Shown here: positions 20,536-35,165 of the stretch, piece after piece
Position numbering within the stretch: the stretch's first letter is position 1
How the letters are laid out: each line of letters begins with the position of its first letter
Assembly (NCBI RefSeq): GCF_016808095.1
Contig: NC_068974.1
Span: forward strand, 7,502,001-7,566,000
Direction of reading: 5' to 3'
From: Vigna angularis
Taxonomy: Eukaryota > Streptophyta > Magnoliopsida > Fabales > Fabaceae
Length of the DNA stretch: 64,000 nt
The notes under the pieces: model-generated
What the model was told of the DNA's origin: nothing
Databases searched by the model: none
Seen by the model: only the letters and a program-made list of their open reading frames with translations
Program-made: the position numbers and the translations under genes

Positions 20536-23020
20536 TGTCCTTATTCACCATAACAAAATAGAGTGGCTAAGAGGAAAAATAGACGTATATTAGAAGTGAC
20601 AATATCACATTTGATAGATGGTAATGTCTCATCTCATTTATGGGGTGAGGTTGTGAGCTTTGTAGTTTATTTAATTAATCGAACTCCTTCTAATGTGCTT
20701 AACTTTTGAAGGCCTTTAGATGTGTTGTTTGATCATTGTATCCTTCCTTCCATAGTTTATTTACCTCCTCATGTTTTTGGATGTGTTATATATGTTCATT
20801 TACACCCACATCAACGTACAAAGCTTGAAGAAAGAGCTACCAAATGTGTTTTTGTTGGGTATGGATCAACTCAAAAAGGGTATTGTGTTTACCATCCACC
20901 ATCAAAGATATTTTATATCTCTATGGATGTAACATTTAATGAGCATAAATTTTTTTATGTTGATTCTACACTTTAGGGAGGCTTTGAAAGTGAAGTGCAT
21001 AATCGTGATGTTAGTATGTTTGATACCTTAGATATAAAATTATATTGTTAAGATAAATTATTGTGTCAGGATCATTGTGTAGGAAGTGAGCCAATCCTAA
21101 ATATGGACACTTCTTTTTTGGATAATACAGTGTCTTGTGATTATAACCAATTGGCTGAATCTTCTCCACAGGTTCGGCTTGACTCTTCATATGTACCTTC
21201 TGATCCTATCTCTGATAATACTAATGTAGAGTAAAACTAATCATGAACTTGTTTCTCTTGATCCTACCTTTGATAATACTAATTTAGATGAAATCGATCA
21301 TGAAATTGATTATTGTCTGCGTGAGAACTCCAACATACCAAACACTAACTCTACTACTGTTCAATATAAACTTCCACCCCGTTCTAGCCATGGTCAACCT
21401 CCAACTAAATATAAATCATACCTCCAAGCCAAAGTTAAATATCCCATTAGTAAATATGTGTCATATCACATGTTATCTCAATCATATGCATCATTTGTAT
21501 CTCAATTATATTCAATTTTTATTCTTAGTAATATAGAAGCTTTGGCGGATCGTAGATGGACCAAAGCAATTATTCATGAGATAACAGCTTTAGAAAGAAA
21601 CAACATTTGGGATCTTGTGTCCTTACCAAGAGGGAAGAATATTATGGGTTGTAAATGGGTATTTACAATTAAGCATAAAGCTGATGGAAATATTGAGAGG
21701 TATAAAGCACGACTTGTAGCTAAAGGTTACACTCAGTCTTATGGTGTAGATTACCAAGAAACGTTTGCACCGACACTGTGAGAATACTTTTGTTGCTAGC
21801 ATTAAACCAAGATTGGCCTCTTCTACAATTTGATATGAAAAATGTTTTCCTACATGGAAAAATTTTAGAAGAAATTTATATGGATTCTTCACCAAGCATG
21901 ACAGATTCAATTGGAATTTTGCAAATTAAAGAAGCCTCTATATGGATTAAAACAATCCCTGAGAGCATAGTTTGGGAGGTTTACCATGTCTATGAAAGCT
22001 TTTGGCTACAGGGCAAGTAACTTTGATCACACCTTATCTTTGAAGAGAGGAAAAGGAAAAATTACAACTTTGATTATATGTGTAGATGACATGATTGTTA
22101 CAGGAAATGACCAAGATGAGATTTCTAGTTTACAACAATACCTTGCATCTGAATTTGGGATGAAACAACTTAGAAACCTCAAATATTTTTTGGGTATTGA
22201 AGTAGCTAGATCAAAACATAATATTTTTTTTATGCCAAAGAAAATATACTATTGACTTACTATTGCAAACTGGGCTTTTTGGGAGTACATCAGCTGATAC
22301 ACCAATTGAAAAAAATCATAAACTCTTTCAATGCTCAAATTTAGCAAGCATAAACAGAGGAAGATACCACAGGCTGGTAGAAAATTAATTTATTTATCTC
22401 ATACACGTCCAGATATTACTTATGTAGTGAATGTTGTTAGTCAATTTATGCATGACCCACGAAAGCTTCATGTGGATGTTTCTAAGAGGATTTTGAGATA
22501 TTTGAAGTCAACTCCTGGAAAAGGAATTTTGTTCTCAAATCATGTAAATTTAAAGGTAGAAAGGTATATCGATGCTGATTGAACAGGTTCAATAGATGAT
22601 AAAAGATCTCTCTTTAGATACTTTACTTTTGTAGGAGGGAAATCTTGTAAAAAACAGCCTGTAGTAGCAAGATCTAGTGTTGAAGCAGAATTTAGAGGCA
22701 TGACACTAGGTGTATGTGAACTTTTGTGGATTAAAAATGTGCTATCAGATTTGGGCTTTAAACTAAATAAAATTGAGTTTGTACTGTGACAATATGTCGG
22801 CTATAGCAATTGCTCACAATCTTGTGCAACATGATAGAACAAAGCATGTGGAGATTGATAAACATTTCATCAAAGAGAAGCTTGAAGCTGGAATAATTTC
22901 TTTTTCCTTTGTAAGATCAGAATTGCACTTACTTGATGTTCTCACCAAATGAGTGTCAAGGAAAGTGTTTAATGAGTCTCTATTCAAGTTGGGAATGTGT
23001 GATATCCATGCACCAACTTG
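20536..23020 (+). pseudogene. Copia integrase remainder, reverse transcriptase and RNase H
   Basis: Integrase continues as QNRVAKRKN, LINRTPSNVL and KLEERATKCVFVGYGSTQKGY (20,540-20,970). RT follows with WTKAIIHEITALERNNIWDL, GCKWVFTIKHKADGNIERYK and QETFAP (21,555-21,777), then QFDMKNVFLHGK (21,830) and the catalytic box VDDM, preceded by Cys (22,078-22,095), in GNDQDEISSLQQYL. RNase H and the connection domain show LIYLSHTRPDITYVVN (22,385), RILRYLKSTPGKG and [10 protein letters not shown] (22,670). A piece between LEEIYMD and the box is deleted and there are numerous stops. RT copies the element RNA into DNA; this copy cannot be active. Confidence 0.88.
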
Positions 23021-23165
23021 AGTGGGAGGTTAAGATATGTCAAATATTCTGTTAGTTACAATTTAAGTATTATTATAATTTGTGCAGATGTCATTCCTTT
23101 AATAGATAAAGAATCATAGGGTTTGTATGTATATATATACTACACTAATATGTGAAAAAATATAT
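23018..23165 (+). repeat. Polypurine tract and 3' LTR of copia element 2
   Basis: GAGTGGGAGG (23,020-23,029) leads into the LTR, whose GTTAAGATATGTC start matches the 5' copy. Similarity holds to about 23,165 (ACACTAATNTNTGNAAAAATATAT), then is lost, so the right edge is probably truncated. Confidence 0.75.
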
Positions 23166-26100
23166 GTTATAAGAGTGTACGAATGAAACGTGAATGAATT
23201 TTACAAAATTGTTAAAATATATGTTTATTATTTTGATGAATGTGTGTGAAATAAAACATTATTTTACTCTTTGTTGTGTGTTTGTATTGTGATTTAAGGG
23301 TAATAATTATGTTCTTACACAAGAAGTAAATATTGTAGCAAATGAGAAGGCAAGAATAAGTTGGTGCACGAGAAGGATATATTTAGTTATATATTTTTAT
23401 TTTTAGTTATGTGTGCAAATTCCTAAGAGAAAATTAAATTGCTTAAAATGTATGTGAATGTTAAGGAGTAACAAACACAAATTTTGATTAGGTGACTTAT
23501 TTCAAGCAACTATTTAGTTGTTTATGTGATTAGCACACTAATATTTGACTACTTGAAGTGACCATTATCTCGATTTAAATGAGTTCACTTAATTTGATTG
23601 AACTCTTCTTTTGTCTTAAGGAAATCTTCAACTTCACTTAAGCATAAGCTCAATTTGTGAGAGTTGCGGCACCATCACAAGATATATATAAATGAAGCAT
23701 ATTATAATTTTCTAAATTAATATTGAAGCTATCCTCATAGTTTATAATTACTAAATTTGCATCCTTTCAAAATTAGAATACATTTAATCATCATCCTAGG
23801 ACAACTTTAACCATCAAAAACTAGTTATCTGAAATCATTAATGTTCCATAGATAAACCTACACAAACATGTGTAAGTATTTCCTATATGTCTAAATCAAT
23901 TTCTCATGAAAAAGGTTTTAATTTTTGAGATTTTAGTTTAGTGATTGCACTATAGTGTATAGTATTATTATGCTTATAGAACGACAACTAAATTCTTAAC
24001 AATTACAGCACCACAATCACGGTTCCCATTGGTTAGTGTAACAAATGGGCTGTTTAACTTACTAACAAATTTCACATACAAAATCTAATCACTATAAACA
24101 AATTGTTTCAATGCATTTTCCCTGTTATCCAATGTATACATAAAAAGGAAAAAGAAAATCTAACTTAACCACAAAATTACCAAATATCTCTCATAAGCAA
24201 TATAGTCTCAAGAAATCAAGTCACTCATGTATAAAATTGTCTATAATTGATTTTGGCTTTTGTTGCTTAAGAAATCACATAAAGGCAAATTAATGATTAT
24301 AATTAATAGATAACAAACCAAACTTATCACAAACAATACAATGCAACCTCTCATTATTGTCATTTCAATGCAATAATTCAACCTGTCAATCATTTTTAAA
24401 TAAGAACTAATAATTCAATCAAACACCTGCGTAATAAATCATGATTTAGTTTATAAATCATATAAAATATTTTCTTTATTCCAATCCAAAATTATGGAAC
24501 CAACGGAAAAAAAAAACTTAAACTGTGGAGATATTTAGATTTATTTTGTCAAGGCTATACCCATGTTGCTGATGTATATATTAGTTTTCAATATATACAG
24601 TAAGTCAATGTTTTTTGCCGTTATCAATTACACTTGAAAACACTTGTAACTGACCCAGAAATTTCAAGCAGTAGGATTAAAATAGGGAAAAATATAAATG
24701 TTTATCCCATTATTTCTTCATGAAAAGTTGAGAGATTTGGAAATGCAATAAGTAATGCTATAGTAAAGTTAAGTAGAGAGAGATAAGGAGGAAACATACC
24801 AAAATCAGAAGAAGGAAGGAAAATAGATATGTATAATTACTCATAAGATTTAATAATGTCTTACTATCAGAAAAAAAAAACTTTAGATTAATAAAGACAA
24901 TTAAACATGAATAGCAATACTATGATAATTATAGAAGAATTGAAATTAAGTGGAGACATGTGTCCCCATATTGCTTAATATAAGTTCATCCTTAAGAGCT
25001 CAGAATGATCCTCAGTGGACATATTTTCTCGTAAAAGTCAAAGGATTCATCCTAACTGCTCTTAAAAGCATGTAATTGATTGATTGTTTCCTTCTTTGGC
25101 AAAAATTTTCATAAATTTGTCTGAAGAGATGAGGTGAAACTAGAGTCACAAGTTTTAGACAGAAGTGACAGCTTCCTATCAAATGATCGAACACCCTCCC
25201 CACAAAAGAAAAAAAAAAGTAACCAGAATAGCTCCATTCTTCAAATGACGAGGTTTAGTATCAAATCTTTGTCCCTTTGTCAGTAATTGAAAGATGAGTC
25301 TAAGATGAGTCTAAACCGTTGATTTAATCATGAAAATTAGAAATCAGGTGAAATATAATTGGTTTAAATTATAAACTGAAGAGACAGCAGAGGGATCCGA
25401 TGAATTTTGTATTAACTGACTTGGATTATGCACTCATGTGGGTCATCATCTTTCTTATGTGTGGCCATATATTGCACTGATTGTGGAAAAGTTTCAGTCC
25501 AACATCAGATTTTTCTTCTTTAACCCAATTCAGTAACTTCCTACTTCTAACTTATTGCAGATCTATCTCACTAATTCTCATATATATATATAAACGTATT
25601 ATGTATCATGCATGGGCATGCTGAAATTATGTATTATGCATGTGCTATGCTACTGGCAAGGTGTAATGTATGTATAGTTGTACGTAGACTTATAAGTGAC
25701 CAAAACTATTCTCATACTGTGTTTAAGTTAGACATAAATTTAAGTCTGACTTATAAGTGTGAGACATAAAAACTCTTTTATGTTTGATACCTATTGGTCA
25801 AACATAAATTTTGGCTAGTTTTTCACTTCTAATTCTTACATGTTAATTTATTGACATGATAAGTTATTTTTGTGTCACTGATACAATGCTATGAGCATTC
25901 TATAATTCAGACAAAGCATAATAATCATACACCAGAATATCAGAAGAAACTAAGCAGAAATATTTCAATGAAAATTGAACATACAATGCATCATACACAC
26001 TGCTTGGAAGAAAATTCGAAGTTATTTTCACCCCACTATGCTTGATATGTTACTGAGGCATAAGGGTGAATACAGTAGGACTTACCCAATACTAACTCTT

Positions 26101-27383
26101 CATGAACTTCAGTCTAAATTTTCATTCAAATAACAAAACACACAGAGAAAGGTTTAACTTGACCCAAGGACATTGATAGAGTCAATTTGCAGAGCTGCAG
26201 CTAAGGTTTTGTAACACATATACAAGGCCTATAGTAACAGACTCAGGACTTTGAAATCATTTTGGGAGACCTGAAACAATCCAAGAAGAACATGAAAAAT
26301 CAGATGCATTTTGAAGATTATAATGCCAACAATTCAATATGTTTTTAACATATTACAATTAGTCCTAATTAAGCTAGGATTTATAAAATAAAAATTGCAA
26401 GAATTGAAGATATTGTATGGTCATGATGATGCCTTTGCATGCACAGTGTTTGGTAGTGGGGAAGAGAACAGTGTAATTCATGTACGGTGGTCAGATATAC
26501 ATATTGCAGCACCAAACAAAAAGGGACTTCCATATACATGTTTAATACTAATTAATAAGAAGAGAAAAAAAAACAAAATATTAGCATAAGACAAAGTTTT
26601 ATAAAAACTAGAGACCCGGGGTTCTGGTACACTAATATGTATAATATATAATAAAGCTCAATACCAGCAGTTGAAGACAAGAAACTCTCCAAACATCTAC
26701 TTCAAGCTCAGATTTTGAATTGAACCCTCTTTTTTTTTTCAAAAAAATATATATTACTTAACTCTTATATGTTGTATTATCAAAGGGGTTATCCCATTTG
26801 TGGAAGATAGTGGGAATCCAAAAGAAGTAAGATTGTGTGGAAAAGCAAACATGTACATTTATATAATAAGCACCATAGAAATGTTATGAAATTCAAAAAC
26901 CACAATCTTGCATGTGAGAAAGGACAAATAGAGAATGGATGTGAGAGTACTCCATAGGCCCTATCAAATCCTCATTAAATCAAATATTGTGCGAAAACAA
27001 AAATAAAAATGAAGGTAAAGTGAACAAGCACTGTTATTATGTCATTTATCAAAATTATATATGATGTTTAGGGTTTAGAAAAGCCCATGGATCACTAGGG
27101 TTTGCTATATGAATGAAGTATAAGATGCATTATAGGTGAGATAAAAATTGACCCTATAACACCTTCAAAGGACTCTTTATGTGTTTGGTGCGATTTCCTT
27201 TTGTAGTAAACTTGGTTTAGAAAATTCAACCAGCTGTAGACACTCACCTAAACAAGTTATTGTCCAAATTAATGATCTTGTTAATTGTTCAATTATATGA
27301 TCTTCTTATGCAGATAATATAATGTCAATGATTCAAACAGCACCAAGTCTTTTCCGTGTCAACCTCTGAAAATATCAGCAAAT
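23166..27383. other. Spacer with no recognised gene
   Basis: No repeat-element hallmark and no convincing coding region over about 4.2 kb. Apparent frames at 25,012-25,203 and 26,395-26,589 show no known motif and could be chance. A 25,560-25,870 block contains repeated ACATAAA/GACTTATAAG patches of unclear origin. This may be the distal 3' flank of the ALOG gene. Confidence 0.5.
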
Positions 27384-27459
27384 CTATAACAGTGAGTGAG
27401 GAAAAACTAATTTACCATTGTTATTATTAAGCAGAAGAAGAAGATGCCAAACAAAAATT

Positions 27460-28035
27460 TTACTGCTGCAAAGGTAAGTTTGAGCTGTCCCCGTTGGGCT
27501 TGATGAGATTCCTCTTCTTCTTTTTCTTCTTATAAGGGATCCCTCTTGCTTTAGCTTGAGAGTCTCGAATCTCACGGAGATAAACTCTTATGGCACCACT
27601 GGCAAATGGATTAGTCTCAGGCAAGCCTCCATTTTCTTCATATGCAGCTCTTAGCCTTCCAATGAGAGCATCAAGGCTCCCCCAAGCTTGTTTTAGAGGG
27701 CAAGTGCAAGGACCAGGTGGCTCAACTTGACCAAAGAAGAGACACCCTTGAGCATGCACTTTAGTCTTCCCAAACTGATCCAAGTACCTTAGAAAATCCA
27801 GCACTTGGTTGGAATTGCACTGTGATAGTGCCACAGGAGGCCTTTGGTTCCTCAAGTACTGCCCAAAAGTGTTCCAATCCCTTCTCTTCTGAGATTCATA
27901 CCTACTCAGAGGATGTTGTTGTTGTTGTTGCTGATGTTGTTGTAGCTGCTGCTGATGATCAGAAACAATAGCAGAAGTAGCAGAAGAAGAAGATCTTGAT
28001 GATCCTTCTGCTATGTCTTTTCCTTTGGTGGACAT
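27460..28035 (-). CDS. ALOG-domain (LSH10-like) nuclear protein, 191 aa
   Basis: ALOG (LSH/G1) proteins are plant-specific nuclear regulators that act in meristem, leaf, floral and light-dependent growth. The domain covers residues about 44-168. Seen in order: [38 protein letters not shown], the zinc-ribbon insertion with H94, C98, C110 and C112, [35 protein letters not shown] and [10 protein letters not shown] lysine-run nuclear signal follows at 169-175. The N-terminus is a Ser-rich stretch (11-21) and a Gln/His run (27-41, only one Leu within). Length is normal for the family and there is no intron in the coding part, also usual. The ATG chosen is the first in frame before the low-complexity region. 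[12 protein letters not shown] and [13 protein letters not shown] point to the LSH10 side; the exact subgroup is inference. Confidence 0.95.
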   Translation of the reverse strand: MSTKGKDIAEGSSRSSSSATSAIVSDHQQQLQQHQQQQQQHPLSRYESQKRRDWNTFGQYLRNQRPPVALSQCNSNQVLDFLRYLDQFGKTKVHAQGCLFFGQVEPPGPCTCPLKQAWGSLDALIGRLRAAYEENGGLPETNPFASGAIRVYLREIRDSQAKARGIPYKKKKKKRNLIKPNGDSSNLPLQQ

Positions 28036-28240
28036 ATCTGAGTCAGTATTGGTGATGGTAATTCATTTAGTATTTGATTTTGTGAAGCAAGGAAGAAAGG
28101 GAAGGTTTTGGTTTTGGTTTTGGAAGGGAGAAGACAATAGAATAGCAGTGGAAGAAAATGACAAATTTTTTTTTGGAGGATCACATCAAAGGGGACTAGT
28201 GAGGAGACATGGAATGGGACCAATGAAAGTGCTTTAGCCT
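28036..28240 (-). promoter_or_regulatory. Probable 5' leader of the ALOG gene
   Basis: Upstream of the ATG the minus strand is CT-rich (CTTCCCTTTCTTCCTTGC and similar), typical of plant 5' leaders. A transcription start cannot be fixed from sequence, and no clear TATA box at a fitting distance stands out. Short frames on both strands here look like chance. Confidence 0.35.
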
Positions 28241-30047
<1,807 letters not shown>

Positions 30048-30052
30048 AATAC

Positions 30053-32103
30053 TGTAACATCCCAAAAATACAGTATACAACCATATAAGAGAATAATCAC
30101 ATATTAATAATATTACAAGTCAGTCTTACAAAAGATAGTACGTTCAGTTATGGCCGAACGGTCTTACAAACTAGTAGGGAGTTAAAATTGTACAATGGCT
30201 ACAACTAAAATGAACGGTTTACAAAATAAACTTATACTGAACGCTATCTACGAAAGAAGAGGCCAACAACTGACCGAACGGTCCTAAGGTTCAATCTTCA
30301 TTTCCACCTCTTCCAGTGCTTCTTCCAACAACTCTTCTCCTTCTGCTCACATCCACCCGGATGATCATTGCAACAGGACAAACAACCGAACGTACAACAC
30401 AGACAAGACAATAAATAGGGTAAGCTTATGTAATTTAATTAATTCAATAAAACATACAATTTTCATGATTAAATCAAACAACAACCAAATCATAATTCAT
30501 ACATCATGGCATGCAAAGAACGACCACTTGACTCTGACTGTCCGGATTGTATGAATTCTGTGTAGCTACGACGTTCGTGCACCCGAGTGATGTAGTAATT
30601 GGGATACCCTCAACAGCTACCACCCGAGGTTAATCCGTTCCGTCCAAGTTAACCTTATGGACTAGGACCTCCTGCCATTCCCATACATGACTTACTCCTC
30701 TCTACGTGAGAATGAGTAATCACGGAATATCAGGATAAATGCCGCTAAGCTTTTCCCACATTCATACTTTACCATTCAATGATCACTTTCTGAAATATTC
30801 CTCCCTGGAATACTCTTTCATAACCAAACTATTGAACAAGCGCTACTGAGACGGGACCCAACGCTTGGTTTAAGACCGAGCACTGTAGAAACCGACACTA
30901 TTGAACGAGCGTTGGTCCAAGACCAAGCACTTATCAATAACGAGCGCTACTGAGACCAAAAGCTTGGTCCAAGAACGAGCACTACTAAACTTAAATAAAA
31001 ATGAAGGAGTATATATATATATACAATTACGCCACTCTTACTTTTAATGAAGAATAACGATAATATCTACGACTTTACGTATTATAGAATACATTAACTA
31101 AACTGTTTAGGAAACCTAAAGATGGACTATACTTAGAACAAACACTCATTTACATATATCTAATAATATAAAATGATCGTCATTAACTAAATTCTCTACA
31201 GAAGAAGAATTTAGTTTAGACGGACGCTCAAAGGAAAACCGAATGGTCAATACTGACTCTCGGTTACAGTTTACATAATTCTGCAGAGTATTACAAAATG
31301 ACTCTTAGACAATATCCCTAAAGCATGAGAATCAGTTAAGACCCTACACTTCCATGAAGAATCGAACGATCACGAATGACGCTCGACCACAATTACAGAA
31401 TTTACTCAGAATACTGCAGTTTGAAGATCGAACCCTATTTCAACTCAGTTCACACCATTTATCAAGCATCCACCCACACATCCAAACATGCAGTAATCAA
31501 ACAAAGTATCATACAAACATACAGCCATTCAGAACAAGAATCTTAATCAAATTATATAAGCTTCCCTTACCTCTAATGTAGTCGAACGCTCACAGATGCA
31601 GAATAGGATTCACCTCTACTAGAGACCTTAGCGTTCTACAGTCACGCTTTTAAAAAAACTAAACCAAACAGAAGACCGGAAATACTCAGTATAAGATGGT
31701 CCACTCATGCAACCAGAAATCTAGGTTTGCATGTGAAATGAAACGAACGTTCTAAGGAGAAAGTAACTCACCGGCTTGAAACCACAACGTGATCGGTTTA
31801 AATGAAAGCTCTTGACGCCGGGAGAGTTCAAACGGTGCCTGAGGGGTGATCGGAAGAAGAAAAGATGAGAATTTCTTAGAGAGAAGGTGGAGATGGTAGA
31901 GAGAAGGAGGAGATTCAGAAGGTTGAAGATGAAGGGTGCATGCAGAGAAGTGGCACGAAAATTTGAAAGTTTAATTTTTACTCCTACCGTCAAAACCGTT
32001 CGTCCAATCTGCATCACACACCTGTCTTCCACTTTCTGAATTTCAGACACCCCTTTCCCTTACACATGTACTCCACTAAGTTGGGGTTTTAAGGGTTCTG
32101 ACA
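30053..32103 (-). mobile_element. Solo LTR, family A copy 1 (2,051 bp), TSD AATAC
   Basis: On the plus strand it begins TGTAACATCCCAAAAATACA and ends GGTTCTGACA. AATAC flanks it at 30,048-30,052 and 32,104-32,108. A second complete copy is at 50,154-52,628 and a truncated inverted copy at 62,088-63,067. The minus orientation is chosen from the third copy, where a TATATAAG box and CT-rich leader read in the opposite sense to this copy. It contains recurrent CCGAACG/CGTTCG motifs and no coding region. No internal retrotransposon genes adjoin either edge, so it is a solo LTR produced by recombination between two LTRs (inference). Confidence 0.92.
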
Positions 32104-32496
32104 AATACAATCCAAAATATTATTTTCAATGAAATACATAATTATAAATATAAATCATCTTAATATACAAAGTATTATGACTATAAATCAACTCAATTAT
32201 AATATGCTAATGTAAAACATATTATATCCAAATAACTACGCACTATTGTATAGTTGTATTACATGTTTTTAAGGGTTTTTCGTAATGGACTTCTCGAAAA
32301 TTGAAAGAGGAGTCTTGAATCACTATACAAGACACATGATTTCAATTATTTTATATTAATTCCAAACGATGGAGAAAAAAATTCATTAAATCCAAATATT
32401 ACTGTTTTCCAGACAGTTGTAAAATGGGCACGAATAGTGGTCGTCATCCAATACATTACATAGTAATCGCACTCATATGAGCTAGTTTTTCTATCA
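32104..32496. other. Short AT-rich spacer, nothing recognised
   Basis: No gene or repeat hallmark between the solo LTR and the small CACTA element. Confidence 0.5.
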
Positions 32497-32793
32497 CACT
32501 ACAATATATCGCAATCATTATAAATAGTTAATGAAGATCGTTTTGAAATCGAGGCAGTATACCCCTATAAAAAAAGTTGTCAACTAAAAGTCTGTTGTAT
32601 AGGGATTTGCAGGGTTTTTGGCCTCGGTTCCCTATATAACCAAGGTAGTATACCCCTTTATGCTTCAGTTCCCTTTTAATTGAGGCCTATAAGTTCGCTA
32701 AATCTACAAAAATGTCACTGTGTTATGTTATGCTTTAGTTTTATCAAAATCAAAATCTATTGGACGCATTAAAAGTTGATTTGTGCACTAGTG
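32497..32793. mobile_element. CACTA-type miniature element (297 bp)
   Basis: The left end is CACTACAATATATCG and the right end GATTTGTGCACTAGTG. Flanking triplets are TCA and TTA, one mismatch from a perfect duplication. The inside repeats CGAGGCAGTATACCCC-like and CCTCGGTT motifs. Read in reverse, the right end resembles the left end of the insertion at 19,045, so the two belong to one family. Confidence 0.78.
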
Positions 32794-34427
32794 TTAAATG
32801 AATTCATCAAAGTTAATTTAATTCAAATATATAATAAATATAAAATAAAAATAATATTAATTTGATTTATTATTATTATTGTTATTGTTATTATTATAAT
32901 TATAAGTTATAGTTATAACAATTATAGAAATGGTGGTTAGTAAATTGATATTGGTTACAACGATCATTAGAGTGAAAATAGTTGTGATAAAGATAGTGAC
33001 ATGAAAAAAATTATAATGATGATTATATCAGTATTAAAAAATGTGTCTTTAATGATTATTCTTTAGTGCAATCATTGTTGTTGATGAAGTTGTTGTTTCT
33101 CAACGATAACTTCAAATCATTATCATATGTATTATATATGACAAACCTTACAGTGGAGAGAAGCATCATGGCATTAATGGGAGCTTTGGTGACTAACCTT
33201 GCAAACTATCGTGTTAAGCATGAATGACCAATAGTTGAAATGAAAAGTATGAACAACTGGAAGCAATAACAACAAGCACAAATGATCAACAACAATAGTG
33301 GTGAGTACAAATGACATTAAGAACAAGCGACAATGAAAAAGATGAACAAATCTCCAAGGAAGGAGAAAAACACAAGATAAAAATATGTTCAAAACCACTA
33401 TATAAACAAGGATATATATCGATAATTATTTTTAAGTTGTCCTCATATTCACTTTACAATAATGGTTGTTTATATATAGTCATTTGTTGCATATATCAAA
33501 TTTATCCAACTTCGATCCATTGTTATCTGTAAAAACCAACACCTCTACTTTTAGATGGAGCAAAGAAACAGTTAAGCGCACATGTAATTAAGGGTTTCCC
33601 AATCTATTCGATAATGTATTTGGTTTGATCATAAAAGATTATGGTTTCATATAAAAAGAACAAGTTCACTCATTTCAAGTACTTAAGATCATAAACTCAT
33701 TAGAGTTTAAGACTTACCTCGAAATCATAACAAATCATTTATAATGCATGTGAGATACGAAATGGATCATATAAAACATACATTTCCTAAGTTGTATTCA
33801 CAACTTACCCAACTAAACTATTTGCTTCAATGCTTTCAGTTTGTCATTGTAAGCATAGCGGAAAAATAGCTACATGCTTAGTGGCTTGTAGTTAGCCGAA
33901 TTAAGGTTCAACATGAACAATGATAACAATGATATACTAACCACAACATAGTTTCCCCACAACTTGCATGATGCCTCTAAAAAGCTAATAACAAAATACA
34001 ATTGTTAAAAATAGACCTAGTATACATTAAGGAGTTTAACAAAGAGGAAAAATCATTGCTTGTCAAACAGACCCTCAAACTAACACATTAATAGTCTATT
34101 TCTAAACCATTTGCTAAAACTCTTTAATTTTCAATGTCTATGGTGAAAAAACTTCTTTATCCAAAAATGCAACACATAGACACACATTTCATATTCAAAT
34201 GTACATTCATAATTCATCAACATCACAAGAACATAGACATTAGATTGAAATGCTAACCTTGAAGAAAATGCACAGATAGTGAAGGCAACTTAGAGGAGGA
34301 AAGAATGTGACGACCACACAAAAATACCATAACACACCACTAGAGAATGGCCAAACGCACACCACACATTGTAGCTTCAACAACAATACAAACTCACCAC
34401 ACCAGCAATGCACTAGAGGAACGACAA
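32794..34427. other. AT-rich spacer, nothing recognised
   Basis: Contains short ATT/TTA triplet runs near 32,860-32,900 but no gene, RNA or element end that I can support. Confidence 0.5.
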
Positions 34428-34712
34428 TGACGAGAGCTTCACCCCCACAGACAAACACTTCACCCACCCACCACAGCAAGAGCTTCAACCACCAATGGCA
34501 ATCAGCAACGACAAACAATGGCTTCACCCATCCATCTCGACGATAACTTCAACCACGAATGCCAACCAGCAACGACAAATGAAAACTTCACCCAACCACC
34601 ATGGAAAGAGATTGAACCACCAATGGCAACTAGCGAAAGCGAACGACAGCTTCACCCAGCCACCATGGCAAGAGCTTCAACCACCAATGGCAACCAACGA
34701 CGACATAGAACA
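34428..34712 (+). repeat. Degenerate tandem array, about 60-66 bp unit
   Basis: Four to five units share AGCTTCAACCACCAATGGCA and ACCAGCAACGACAAA-like parts. Copies start near 34,470, 34,535, 34,600 and 34,665. Long open frames in several phases and both strands arise from the repeat; none shows a known domain. Confidence 0.7.
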
Positions 34713-34859
34713 AAAAAAATCACACAAAACAAAAGCAAAGAACGGGGCATAGAGTGAAAAGACCAAAGAAACAAACGAAACACAAAGATAGTGGACGAGA
34801 ATAAAAGAATAGGAAAAAGCATAGAGAAGGGAGAAAGTGAAGCACAATGGAAGAATATC

Positions 34860-35165
34860 AAACATTTTATACTTGTTATAGTAACTATCTAGTATATAAA
34901 ATGTTCACCAATATTACAGTTTTGCCTCTATACTACTTTCTATACCGGTTCTAGGTCTAACCTATATAGAAACATGACTTTCTATACCGGTTTCACTTAG
35001 ATTTGGTATAGAAAATTTTGTAATTTATTACAGTATTTTGCTACTGTGTCACTTCTGAGTCCAACCATTATAGAAAAGCTTTTTATATTTACAATATTAC
35101 TATTCTATCACTTTTTATACTTGGTAGATTTTAACTGGTATAAAAAATCACTCTGAAAAATGTAT
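34860..35165. mobile_element. Probable decayed DNA-transposon end with CTATACCGGTT motifs
   Basis: CTATACCGGTT and degenerate forms (CTATATAGAAA, TGGTATAGAAA, ACTGGTATAAAA) recur five or six times in both orientations, a subterminal-repeat pattern like that of CACTA elements. No clear CACTA end or target duplication was found, so this is tentative. It may belong together with the array just upstream. Confidence 0.4.

Larger units (their letters stand above)
17835..23165 (+). mobile_element. Ty1/copia element 2, decayed, with short LTRs and a nested insertion
   Basis: The left LTR (17,835 to about 17,995) and the right LTR (about 23,028-23,165) share TTAAGATATGTCAAATATT and GATGTCATTCCTTTAATAGAT-like blocks. 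Between them, in copia order, are a protease remnant, GAG-pre-integrase and integrase, a gap caused by a CACTA-like insertion, the integrase remainder, RT and RNase H, then a purine tract. LTR length (about 140-160 bp) and order are normal for copia. Many stops and deletions make it inactive. The LTRs are clearly diverged from each other, so the insertion is old. Confidence 0.88.

Noticed and set aside
26395..26589. Small gene downstream of the ALOG gene
   Set aside because: 64 codons, no recognisable motif, no supporting context; could be chance in a low-stop stretch.
34240..34757. Overlapping frames of 68-95 codons on both strands
   Set aside because: Largely made by the degenerate 60-66 bp tandem array; Trp/Cys- or His/Thr-rich low-complexity translations.
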